Below the pieces are notes generated by a model. That model ran no database searches. It was not told where the DNA came from and worked only from the letters and a program-made list of their open reading frames with translations. Made by a program: the position numbers and the translations under genes. From positions 7,338 to 18,044 of the forward strand of contig DCOH01000047.1 in NCBI GenBank assembly GCA_002322865.1: DNA of 10,707 bases, written 5' to 3'. Shown here piece by piece: positions 1 to 7,412 of the stretch (positions within the stretch are counted from its first letter, which is position 1; each line of letters opens with the position of its first letter). Source of the stretch: Sphingobacterium sp. UBA1575 (GTDB taxonomy: Bacteria; Bacteroidota; Bacteroidia; Sphingobacteriales; Sphingobacteriaceae).

Positions 1-2461
1 CGTACTCAAAAACATTCGTTATCTCTCTGATTTCCGGTCTTGCCAAGGTGCTGTTAAAGGCTCCACGAATATTCATTTTTCCATCCATGAGGCTATAGAC
101 AGCATTTAGGGCATAGAAAGGTTTATAACCTGTCCGGTATAATGAATTAGGCTCTATAGGCGCTAAATTAATGCTAAGTCCATCGCTGGATCGTGCAGAC
201 AATGATGGGTCTATGAAGATTCCAGAGGTATCTACTTTTGATCCCAAATCGGTGGTTTCTAACCTTACTCCCCCTGTTAATCGGAATTCTGGAGTGATAC
301 GGATATCGCCCATGGCATAAAATGCCCTCACTTCATAATATCCTTTGTAATTATTAGGTGATTTCAGGACATTGTACAAAAAGCCATTACTTGGAAATGT
401 TCCTTCACCCATGTTTCCTTCTGGGTGCTGGATGCCTACAAATTCATTGGAAACCAACCGATCTAAATCGCCGTTTACTAAATACAGTAAGGTCGGTCCA
501 GTATTGCTGAAATTTGATCCTGGTAGGAATAATTGGTTTTCAGAGAAAACACGATCCCGAAACAGATAATTACCACCTAGTTTTATTTCCTGATTACTAC
601 CATTCCATGTAAAAGGAATTGTCAGATCTACTATGCTGTTATAATTTCTTTCGTTCATGTTTCGCCATCGACGTCCATTTGGATCTGCTTGTAGCACTCC
701 TTTTGGCCCATATCCATTGACATAGCCTGAAGTTAATGCATAATGATGCCCGTTATTAATAGTGATGGGGTAACCTGAACCATAATCATCCCAGAGATGA
801 TCGTAATAACTGTTGTAAGTGTAGTTGGCTAAATGATAAGTGTTTGGCACGTAGTCTACTAAAGAAGCATATCGAAAATCGGGTTCATTGTGGGAAGCGC
901 TGGAAGAGGAAAAGCTATAATTCAGTCTTGCGAATTTTCTTTCCTTACCGAATTTATGGCTTCCTTGTATGTTGTATGTTGCAAGGTTTTGATGCGTCTG
1001 TTTCAAGGAGTAAATGCGGCTGTAAACATCTCCAGGAAGTCCTGTGTAGGCAAAGGATCCATCCATGTTGGTGGCAGTATTTTCACCTCCCCAAGTCCCC
1101 AAATATTGCAAGCCGATTTCGTGATCCGGAGAAAATCTATAGCCGAGACCTGCCAATACCCCAAAATTCAACGTTTCAGTACCGGTATTTTCCAAATAGC
1201 TTTGGTATTTACCCATATTCAGGTTGTTTGGAGTAATGTAATTGGGAATGTTTCGCCAACTATTGATGTGATCACTACCCGTAAGTACTCCTTGGTAGAT
1301 ACTCCATTGGGTCAATTGACCCTGATAAATATCGGTCTGTCTCCGGTAGTAATTACCGCCTAAAATAATTCCCAATTCATGTTTTTTATCGAAAAGGTGG
1401 AATCTATTGCCAAAATTGATGGAATATAACTGATTGGGATTTGCTCGTTTATATTTTGTGGTGAGGTATGGATCAAATCCCTGCATGATGGAATTTATGC
1501 GCATACCTTCTTGATAATTTGCAGCACTGTAGGGCATATTTGAAATCAACCGCTGCATTTGGGAGAGACCACGTGGATATTGTTTTGCTAATTGTAAAAA
1601 TTCCTGGGAAAGATTCTTTTTGTCGATCTTTTCTGCAAATACACCGAAACTGCTGTTCTGAAAACTATTGACCTGTCCATTAAGCCCAATCGTACTGTTT
1701 GTACCTCCTTCTACAATGACCTCAAACAATAAGGTATCAGGAATAGATTTTGTTTTTAGATCGATGATTCCAGAAGCTGCATCCGCTGGTTTATCAGGTG
1801 TATAGGTCTTCAGAACGGAAATGTTATCCAAAAGGCTGGCGGGAATAAGGTCTAAAGGGATGGAAGATTTGTTTGGATCTGCAGATGCTAAACGAGAACC
1901 ATTCATGGTTCCGATAACACTACGGTCTCCTAATCCCCGAACTGCAACATACTTTTCATCCGTAACAGTTACACCAACTACGCGTTGAAGAGCTTGGGTG
2001 GTCGTGATGCTCGCCGTACGTTCAATCTGTTCTGCAGAAATCCCATCCATAACTATACCTGATTTTCGTCTGGTTTCCAATAAGGCGGCTTCCGTATCCA
2101 CTTTGCGATTCACACTCACTCTTACTTCATCAATCTGTATGGTATTGGCGCTGAGCAATACTACAATTTGGTTAGATTTGGCGGTAATTTCTCGTTGTTT
2201 AAAGCCAAGGGATTGGATAATCAGTGTAGGATTTACGTTTTTGGTCTTAATGGTGAAATAACCATTTTCATTGGATTTAACTTTTATTCCTGAACTCTTT
2301 TCCCGAATGGTAGCCGATTCTATGGGTTGTCTAGATTCCTGATTTAATACGCGTCCTTGGATAAGGATATTACCCGTTTCCTGGGCGGAAAGGTTATTTT
2401 CAAAAATAGTAAACAAGAAGAAAAGAGAAAATAAACTGTAGACAATTTTTTTATTCATCAT
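1..2461 (-). CDS. TonB-dependent outer-membrane receptor with N-terminal carboxypeptidase-regulatory-like domain (C-terminus beyond left edge)
   Basis: This is an outer-membrane beta-barrel that imports a bulky substrate using TonB/ExbBD energy; the substrate cannot be told. Reading the minus strand from ATG at 2459-2461 (a second ATG follows at once) gives 820 codons with no stop or frameshift, open at the left edge. Residues 1-26 form a Sec signal (MMNKKIVYSLF..., likely cleavage after LSA at 26). Residues about 33-110 fit a CarboxypepD_reg-like domain (GRVLN...PIESATI). IDEVRVSV near 110-117 is a probable TonB-box/linker. Residues about 122-240 are the plug, with VAVRGLGDR at 172-180 and SIPLDLIPASLLDNISVLKTY ending about 220. 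Aromatic-rich barrel strands follow, ending with FNSTLARPEIREI close to the edge, a stretch typical of the late barrel. Family lengths suggest 100-200 residues are missing. It is not a SusC: no SusD gene is adjacent, and no anti-sigma/sigma pair is visible. No clear promoter was found in the long upstream gap. Confidence 0.93.
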   Translation of the reverse strand, partial: MMNKKIVYSLFSLFFLFTIFENNLSAQETGNILIQGRVLNQESRQPIESATIREKSSGIKVKSNENGYFTIKTKNVNPTLIIQSLGFKQREITAKSNQIVVLLSANTIQIDEVRVSVNRKVDTEAALLETRRKSGIVMDGISAEQIERTASITTTQALQRVVGVTVTDEKYVAVRGLGDRSVIGTMNGSRLASADPNKSSIPLDLIPASLLDNISVLKTYTPDKPADAASGIIDLKTKSIPDTLLFEVIVEGGTNSTIGLNGQVNSFQNSSFGVFAEKIDKKNLSQEFLQLAKQYPRGLSQMQRLISNMPYSAANYQEGMRINSIMQGFDPYLTTKYKRANPNQLYSINFGNRFHLFDKKHELGIILGGNYYRRQTDIYQGQLTQWSIYQGVLTGSDHINSWRNIPNYITPNNLNMGKYQSYLENTGTETLNFGVLAGLGYRFSPDHEIGLQYLGTWGGENTATNMDGSFAYTGLPGDVYSRIYSLKQTHQNLATYNIQGSHKFGKERKFARLNYSFSSSSASHNEPDFRYASLVDYVPNTYHLANYTYNSYYDHLWDDYGSGYPITINNGHHYALTSGYVNGYGPKGVLQADPNGRRWRNMNERNYNSIVDLTIPFTWNGSNQEIKLGGNYLFRDRVFSENQLFLPGSNFSNTGPTLLYLVNGDLDRLVSNEFVGIQHPEGNMGEGTFPSNGFLYNVLKSPNNYKGYYEVRAFYAMGDIRITPEFRLTGGVRLETTDLGSKVDTSGIFIDPSLSARSSDGLSINLAPIEPNSLYRTGYKPFYALNAVYSLMDGKMNIRGAFNSTLARPEIREITNVFEY

Positions 2462-2976
2462 GGAGCTTATTTTATAGAAAAAGTTAAGGATGGCTTGGTT
2501 AGTTTATAGTTCTTTCTCGTAGACATATACTGTTTTTTCATAAAATAAATTTGGAAATATGTTAGAAATTTGAAGTTCATAAGGTTATTAACGGGGCTAA
2601 AAATTGCTGAAATTAAAGCTAAGCAATGAGGATAGATGTGACTTTTCAAGGCTATTTTTAATTTAAAAAATTTAGTTTAATAATAAAAAATTACCAAATT
2701 AATAGTTTATAGGTGGAAATATAAGCCTAATTTTAAGTCCAGGTAGTTAATACCTAGCTTAAGTACTTATACTTATCTTTTGTTTATAATTTTTTTTCAG
2801 TTATATATAGAAGACACGTGAAAAATGAAGAAGTACCGAAAATAAATCACTTTTTTTTCTGAATTAAAGAATAATATCCAAAAAATGAGGCTTTTGGTGT
2901 TTTTAGGTTTAAAAAAATTAATTAAAGAGATAGTATTTTTTATGGATTTTATGGTAGATTTTATGAGGAATCACCA
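2462..2976. other. AT-rich noncoding region upstream of the TonB receptor gene
   Basis: This stretch of about 500 bases carries no convincing gene. It is much richer in A and T than the flanking genes, with many homopolymer runs, for example eight T at 2790-2797 and at 2851-2858. The transcript start and any leader of the receptor gene should lie here on the minus strand. I looked for the Bacteroidota pair TTTG...TAnnTTTG. The best -7-like match on the minus strand is TTAATTTG, read across 2695-2702 (7 of 8), with no -33 element at the expected distance. The size of the gap, against about 50-180 bases elsewhere in the window, leaves room for a long leader or a small RNA, but none is demonstrated. 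Confidence 0.6.
2732..2775 (+). other. Two overlapping small inverted repeats (possible RNA hairpins)
   Basis: The first dyad pairs TTAAG (2733-2737) with CTTAA (2758-2762) and, inside it, AGGTA (2741-2745) with TACCT (2751-2755) around the loop GTTAA. The second pairs TAAGTA (2760-2765) with TACTTA (2770-2775) around CTTA. On the plus strand the second is followed by TCTTTTGTTTATAA and then a run of T. The two stems share bases 2760-2762, so they could not both fully form. The stems are mostly A-T in an AT-rich region, so chance is a serious alternative. No plus-strand gene lies upstream that would need a terminator here. Confidence 0.3.
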
Positions 2977-3050
2977 TGTTATGCTGAGCATCGTCGAAGC
3001 ATCTGTTCGTTAGCAACCGTACAGATCCTTCGACTACGCTCAGGATGACA
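2977..3050. repeat. Imperfect 30-bp inverted repeat of the dispersed TGTCATCCTGAGC type
   Basis: The left arm (2977-3006) and the reverse complement of the right arm (3021-3050) agree at 25 of 30 positions and are separated by 14 bases. Read on the minus strand, the right arm begins TGTCATCCTGAGCGTAGTCG. From memory, this core recurs as a dispersed intergenic palindrome in many bacterial genomes, including Bacteroidota. GC content is clearly higher than in the surrounding DNA, and the right-arm edge lies 25 bases past the stop codon of the lipoprotein gene at 3076. The element could act as a transcript-end hairpin for that gene or be a passive REP/MITE-like sequence. No target-site duplication is obvious. 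Confidence 0.8.
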
Positions 3051-3075
3051 ATAAGTTTAGTCAGAATGGCACTCT

Positions 3076-4494
3076 TTATGGCTTACTATAAGCATCAGAA
3101 ACTTCAAAATCTTCAAAATTCCTAATCTCTGATAACCTGGTTAATTCTTTCACACTAATATCTTCCCAAGTATCTTCAAAAACCTCCTCACCGCCATCAT
3201 CCTCCATTTGATTAATATTCTTCCTGGTCAGTTTCTTTTTGGTCAGAAAGTTTATACTTGTTTCGCTTAGAACAACAGGCCCATGATTCGAACTCTCATC
3301 GTATCCAATCATTTCAAAATCCCGATTCCTATAAGTAAACGTATAGGCCCAATATCCATATCGACCATGTGCATAATGAATCTTTAGGTTCCCTCGCTCC
3401 ACCATAATTCCTAAGTCAGGTGGAAAATATACACCGCCTTCCTCATTTTCAGAGGTAAAACAGGTATAATTTTTCAATCCCAACTCATAATGATCCTTTT
3501 TATTGAACAGAATAATAATCCCCCTTCTATTCCTGTCCACCATTTGCCCATGCGTATTCTTAACCACCATACTCGTATCTGTCCCCTTGATCAGCATAAT
3601 CACATCTTCTAATCCATCCTTATTCAAATCCCCTTTGATCAGCCCATCTTCCTGACCCTCAGCTGGATATTCTTCCTTAAATAATTTATATCCCTCAGGA
3701 ATAAAATCAAACGGATTTTTAGATTTCCAAACAGCCTCTTTCACCGGTTCAAAATTGGTATTGATGAGGGTTATTTTATAATATTTGGTTACACGTTTAT
3801 TTTCCTCCCAATACATGACTTCCTTCATGTACAGCACCTCTTCGTTTTGCCAGAAGGCTTCGGGGATATGGCAGAGGAAAGTATTTTCCCTTTTTTCAAA
3901 AACATCCGATAAGGGAATGATATTTTCAAACCTTCCTGCTATCTTTTTTTGGATATAATACGTGTCACATTCCTGTCCAGGATAATAACCATTCAATCGA
4001 ACGGTTTTCTGAGGTGAATTGTACATCAAATCGGGATTACCTGCAATTTCCGTTTTCCGACCGTCCCTTAGATCAAAACTTACATCCGAGGAATGACCTC
4101 CCTCAAACAGAATAATATCCTCCGAAGGATAATAGGCCACAAAACCCTCTTCATCGTATGGGTTGGTATAGATGTCCCCGTTGCGGAATAAAATCCGCCT
4201 TAAGCCTTGATATTCCTTATGTTCACGGAATTCCACTACTCCTGCCAACATCTTTTTTGCCGTGGCGAAATCCGTGATCTTCGGTATAGAATCTACCGGT
4301 TTGGTCTTGGATTTTTCCACATAAAACTGAATGGAATCAATAAATTCAATGTCTAAGGAATAATTCTTTTCCCGTACTTCCCAGATCTCATTTTTACTTT
4401 TTTGAGCTTGGCTTTGGGATTTTGAAGTTTGATTACAGCTCGCAAAGAACAGCAATGGAAGCAGAAACAGCAGAAACGTGGGACGTGTTTTCAT
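3076..4494 (-). CDS. Putative lipoprotein with a calcium-binding-like Asp loop, function unknown
   Basis: The 472-residue product starts with a lipoprotein signal: positively charged MKTR, a Leu/Phe core and the lipobox FASC, giving lipidation at Cys20. It should therefore be anchored in the cell envelope. A Ser/Gln/Lys-rich linker covers about 21-38. The middle (about 85-180) is rich in aromatic and Gly residues and looks beta-stranded. At 289-297 the sequence DLNKDGLED has the spacing of an EF-hand-like or VCBS/FG-GAP calcium loop (Asp289, Asn291, Asp293, Asp297), followed by hydrophobic VIMLIKG. The part from about 325 to 420 (RGNLKIHYAHG...YTFTYRNRDFEMIGYD) resembles the beta-rich C-terminal portion seen in assorted uncharacterised secreted proteins. 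I do not recognise a catalytic motif. The only start with a proper signal is the ATG at 4492-4494. It is transcribed divergently from the GH116 gene and ends just before the inverted repeat at 2977-3050. A binding or sensing role is possible but unsupported. Confidence 0.85.
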   Translation of the reverse strand: MKTRPTFLLFLLPLLFFASCNQTSKSQSQAQKSKNEIWEVREKNYSLDIEFIDSIQFYVEKSKTKPVDSIPKITDFATAKKMLAGVVEFREHKEYQGLRRILFRNGDIYTNPYDEEGFVAYYPSEDIILFEGGHSSDVSFDLRDGRKTEIAGNPDLMYNSPQKTVRLNGYYPGQECDTYYIQKKIAGRFENIIPLSDVFEKRENTFLCHIPEAFWQNEEVLYMKEVMYWEENKRVTKYYKITLINTNFEPVKEAVWKSKNPFDFIPEGYKLFKEEYPAEGQEDGLIKGDLNKDGLEDVIMLIKGTDTSMVVKNTHGQMVDRNRRGIIILFNKKDHYELGLKNYTCFTSENEEGGVYFPPDLGIMVERGNLKIHYAHGRYGYWAYTFTYRNRDFEMIGYDESSNHGPVVLSETSINFLTKKKLTRKNINQMEDDGGEEVFEDTWEDISVKELTRLSEIRNFEDFEVSDAYSKP

Positions 4495-4677
4495 AAGTTA
4501 ATTTCATGGTCGTCATTAATCATCCTAATCCTAACAATAAACGTTCCGTATTGTAACAAATTGTTCATACTGATTCATTTATAGCTTTATTATCGCTAAA
4601 TTAAGTAAGATTGTAAAATCAACTATAAACAGCTCCCTAAGGTATAAGCACATACACAAGGGAATTCCAATTTGAAC
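4495..4677. promoter_or_regulatory. Divergent intergenic region between lipoprotein and GH116 genes
   Basis: These roughly 180 bases must hold the promoters of two genes transcribed away from each other. The sequence is AT-rich and contains the plus-strand promoter-like pair described separately at 4560-4589. I found no convincing minus-strand TAnnTTTG element for the lipoprotein gene. No palindromic operator, catabolite-type site or riboswitch fold stood out. Confidence 0.5.
4560..4589 (+). promoter_or_regulatory. Candidate Bacteroidota-type promoter for the GH116 gene
   Basis: ATTG at 4560-4563 (3 of 4 to the -33 element TTTG) is followed after 18 bases by TAGCTTTA at 4582-4589 (7 of 8 to the -7 element TAnnTTTG). 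Transcription would start near 4595, leaving a leader of about 80 bases before the ATG at 4678. The match is plausible but imperfect and lies in AT-rich DNA. Confidence 0.4.
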
Positions 4678-7389
4678 ATGAATAGACGCCATTTTTTAAA
4701 AAATTCGAGCCTCCTGGGCTTTGCAACCTTACTATCTCAATTTCCGGTATGGGGAAAGAGTGTGTTTGCTTGGGAAAACCCTATCCATAACATTCCAGAA
4801 AATAAAGGGATTAATCCGGCATGGATAAAATCCTTGTACCTAAAAGGCGATAAGATTGCTTATCGAAAATCGAAGGATGAACTGAAATACATAGGCATGC
4901 CCATTGGTGGTTTGCATACAGGTACCGTATATATTGGGGGCGATGGGAAACTATGGCTATGGCAAGTATTCAATGATTCTTACGATGGCATGAATGAAGG
5001 GGTGGAGAACAAAGTCATTCAATGGCACAATGGGAAAGAAATGGTTAAGGTAAGACCAAGGGATGGGGCAGCCTATGTTGAACCGCCAATTGCCAAAGAT
5101 CTTCAGAAGTTTACCCAAGGTTTCCAAATACAGGTATTGGATGGGAAGAAAATACAGCTTAAAGATTTGGATGCAGCATTATGGGATGAAGTAATTTTTG
5201 AACCCACCTATCCATCCTGTAAGATTACCTATACTAGTCAGGATTTTCCGGTGGATGTTACCCTCACTGCTTTTACGCCATACATTCCATTGGATGCAGA
5301 AAATTCCTCCCTGCCCTTATCCTGTTTTCATCTCGATGTTGTGAATAAGACCAATAAATCCCTCGATATCCAAGTGATTGGTTATTTGGAAAATGGGGTA
5401 CATCATGGGAGAACCGATTTTGGACAGGTAAAGAAAGTAGCTCAACTCCATGAAACGAAAGATGGAGGTAAGTTAATCCAATTTTCATGCAAGGATGTGC
5501 CTGAAGAATTACAGCTTGCTGGGGACCATGGAACTATGGGAATCACCTGTGAAGATGGGGATGCCAAATACCATGTGGATTATAAGCTGATGGATCTATT
5601 CAATAGGAAGACAAATAATGAAAACATTTCAGCTGTGGATTTCCAAGAATCACAGATCGGTGCGATTCAAATCTCCAAAAAGTTGGCTCCTAAGAAATCG
5701 ACTGCTGCTCGTTTCGCAATTGCTTGGCATTTTAACCATCCACATCCAAAGTTAAAGGCAAAAATTAAGGATGCAAAGGATGGCTATTGGTATGGAACAA
5801 AATTTAAGGATGCTGCCGAAGTATTAGCTTATTACCTGGAAAATAAGACCAAGCTTACTACCGAGACGCTAGATTGGGTAGATACTTGGAACGACAGCAG
5901 CTTGCCATACTGGTTTTTGGATAGAACATTCCTCAACATAGGAACCTTGGCAACCGCAAATACCATGCGTTTCGCTTCAGGACGGTTCTGGGGCTGGGAA
6001 GGTATCGGAGCTTGTGCCGGAACTTGCACCCATGTTTGGCAATATGGCCAATCGATGGGTCGGATATTTCCTGAACTGGAGCGGAATCTCCGGGAAACAA
6101 CGGATTTAGGCGTCGGTTTTAAACCGGATACCGGAGCTATCATCTTTCGGGCAGAATATGAATCCCGACCGGCAATCGACGGACAGGCAGGCGTTATTTT
6201 AAGGTTTTATAGGGATCATCAGATGAGTAAAGATGATGCCTTTTTAAAACGGAACTGGAGTAATCTGAAAAAGGCCATCCAATTTGTTTTGGATCAGGAT
6301 AAAAATGGGGATGGGATGACCGACACGCCCATGGAAAATACATTAGATGCTGTATGGGAAGGAGAGATTGCCTGGATTGTAGGTTTATGTCTGGCAGCCG
6401 TACAGGCAGGAGCAAAAATGGCAGAGGAAGTTGGAGATGCTGAATTCCAACAAACCTGTGAAAACTATGTTCTAAAAGGTTCCAAGCATATGGATGAAGA
6501 ATTGTTCAATGGAGAATATTATATTCATAGACCTAACAAGGACTTTGGTCGGAAGAAATTGGGATCTTATAATACCTGTCATATCGATCAGGTTTACGGA
6601 CAGGCATGGACGCATCAATTGAGCCTGCCCCGCATCAATGATAAAAAGAAAACCTTAACTGCCCTACAAGCATTATGGAAATATAATTTTACCACTGATG
6701 TTGGTCCGTATATCAAAACCCATTTAAATGGAAGGCCCTATGCACTTGCAGGAGATGGAGGCATGGTCATGAATACCAATCCTAAAAATGAGGATAAACC
6801 TTATGGCGAAAATGTGACCTGGCAACTTGGTTATTTCCATGAATGCATGAGTGGCTTTGAACATCAAGTAGCCGCTCATATGATAGCCGAGGGAATGCTG
6901 GATGAAGGGTTGATCCTGACCAGAAAAATCCACGACCGATATCATGGTTCAAAGCGAAATCCTTTCAATGAAATCGAATGTAGTGACCATTACGCCCGTG
7001 CGATGGCGAGCTATGGCAGTTTCATCAATGCCTGCGGATTCACCTACCATGGTCCACAAAAAAGCATAGGATTTGATCCAAAAATAAACCCGGAAGAATT
7101 TAGGGCGGCATTTACTGCGGCAGAAGGTTGGGGAACCTTTTCCCAACGATTAAACCTTAAGGAGGGGCCAATGGCTGATATATTCATGCGTTATGGAACA
7201 TTGACCCTTCGAAAGTTGAGTCTGGGAGATGGCTTTGCATCCCACCAAAATAAATCCTTAACGGTTTCATTGAATGGACAACCATTGGAGACATCCAAAC
7301 AAGGGAATTCCGACAATAAGAAAACAATGGAGTTTGCCGAAGAAATAATCCTTAGAAAAGGAGATAGACTGATCATTAGCTATTCCTGA
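4678..7389 (+). CDS. GH116-family glycoside hydrolase (GBA2/beta-glucosidase type) with twin-arginine signal
   Basis: This is a retaining beta-glycosidase of the bile-acid beta-glucosidase/glucosylceramidase group; family members act on beta-glucosides, beta-xylosides or N-acetylglucosaminides, and the exact substrate is unknown. Numbering from ATG 4678 (903 residues): NRRHFLKNSSLLG at 2-14 is a Tat-type signal. The N-terminal beta domain (GBA2_N-like) spans about 50-360, with GMPIGGLHTGTVYIGGDG at 73-90. The (alpha/alpha)6 catalytic domain (DUF608-like) spans about 400-840. Glu441 in WGWEG, ahead of GTCTHVWQY, aligns with the nucleophile Glu of human GBA2 (the spacing from this Glu to the His/Asp position is identical). 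Asp557 in NTLDAVW fits the acid/base. NEIECSDHYARAM (764-776) is another family signature. DKNGDGMTD (541-549) is a calcium-type loop. A TTG codon two triplets upstream is less likely as the start because the ATG places the twin arginines next to the N-terminus. The GTCTHVW form points to the bacterial branch of the family. Its 3' end abuts the convergent sulfatase gene. Confidence 0.93.
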   Translation: MNRRHFLKNSSLLGFATLLSQFPVWGKSVFAWENPIHNIPENKGINPAWIKSLYLKGDKIAYRKSKDELKYIGMPIGGLHTGTVYIGGDGKLWLWQVFNDSYDGMNEGVENKVIQWHNGKEMVKVRPRDGAAYVEPPIAKDLQKFTQGFQIQVLDGKKIQLKDLDAALWDEVIFEPTYPSCKITYTSQDFPVDVTLTAFTPYIPLDAENSSLPLSCFHLDVVNKTNKSLDIQVIGYLENGVHHGRTDFGQVKKVAQLHETKDGGKLIQFSCKDVPEELQLAGDHGTMGITCEDGDAKYHVDYKLMDLFNRKTNNENISAVDFQESQIGAIQISKKLAPKKSTAARFAIAWHFNHPHPKLKAKIKDAKDGYWYGTKFKDAAEVLAYYLENKTKLTTETLDWVDTWNDSSLPYWFLDRTFLNIGTLATANTMRFASGRFWGWEGIGACAGTCTHVWQYGQSMGRIFPELERNLRETTDLGVGFKPDTGAIIFRAEYESRPAIDGQAGVILRFYRDHQMSKDDAFLKRNWSNLKKAIQFVLDQDKNGDGMTDTPMENTLDAVWEGEIAWIVGLCLAAVQAGAKMAEEVGDAEFQQTCENYVLKGSKHMDEELFNGEYYIHRPNKDFGRKKLGSYNTCHIDQVYGQAWTHQLSLPRINDKKKTLTALQALWKYNFTTDVGPYIKTHLNGRPYALAGDGGMVMNTNPKNEDKPYGENVTWQLGYFHECMSGFEHQVAAHMIAEGMLDEGLILTRKIHDRYHGSKRNPFNEIECSDHYARAMASYGSFINACGFTYHGPQKSIGFDPKINPEEFRAAFTAAEGWGTFSQRLNLKEGPMADIFMRYGTLTLRKLSLGDGFASHQNKSLTVSLNGQPLETSKQGNSDNKKTMEFAEEIILRKGDRLIISYS

Positions 7390-7412
7390 AGGGAATAGCT
7401 ATTTGTTCTTTT
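7377..7412. terminator. Shared hairpin terminator between convergent GH116 and sulfatase genes
   Basis: TAGCTATTCC (7377-7386) and GGAATAGCTA (7392-7401) form a perfect 10-bp stem around the 5-base loop TGAAG. On the plus strand it is followed at once by TTTGTTCTTTT, as expected of an intrinsic terminator for the GH116 transcript. On the minus strand no T-rich tail follows, so termination of the sulfatase transcript would rely on the hairpin alone. The GH116 stop TGA is in the loop and the sulfatase stop TAG is in the right arm, so the stem overlaps both coding ends. Confidence 0.75.

Noticed and set aside
372..2261. Several plus-strand open frames (372-569, 844-1236, 890-1363, 1998-2261)
   Set aside because: They lie antisense to the continuous TonB-receptor frame, have no family features or start signals, and two of them overlap each other.
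2467..2649. Minus-strand 60-codon open frame just upstream of the TonB receptor gene
   Set aside because: Low-complexity product rich in Lys, Ile, Phe and Tyr from AT-rich DNA, no ribosome-binding context and no recognisable family; expected by chance.
4672..4677. TTG start two codons before the GH116 ATG
   Set aside because: TTG is a rare start, and the ATG at 4678 gives the normal Tat signal layout with Arg residues at positions 3-4.
5273..7376. Minus-strand open frames inside the GH116 gene
   Set aside because: All are shadows of a complete, family-matching plus-strand gene and have no features of their own.
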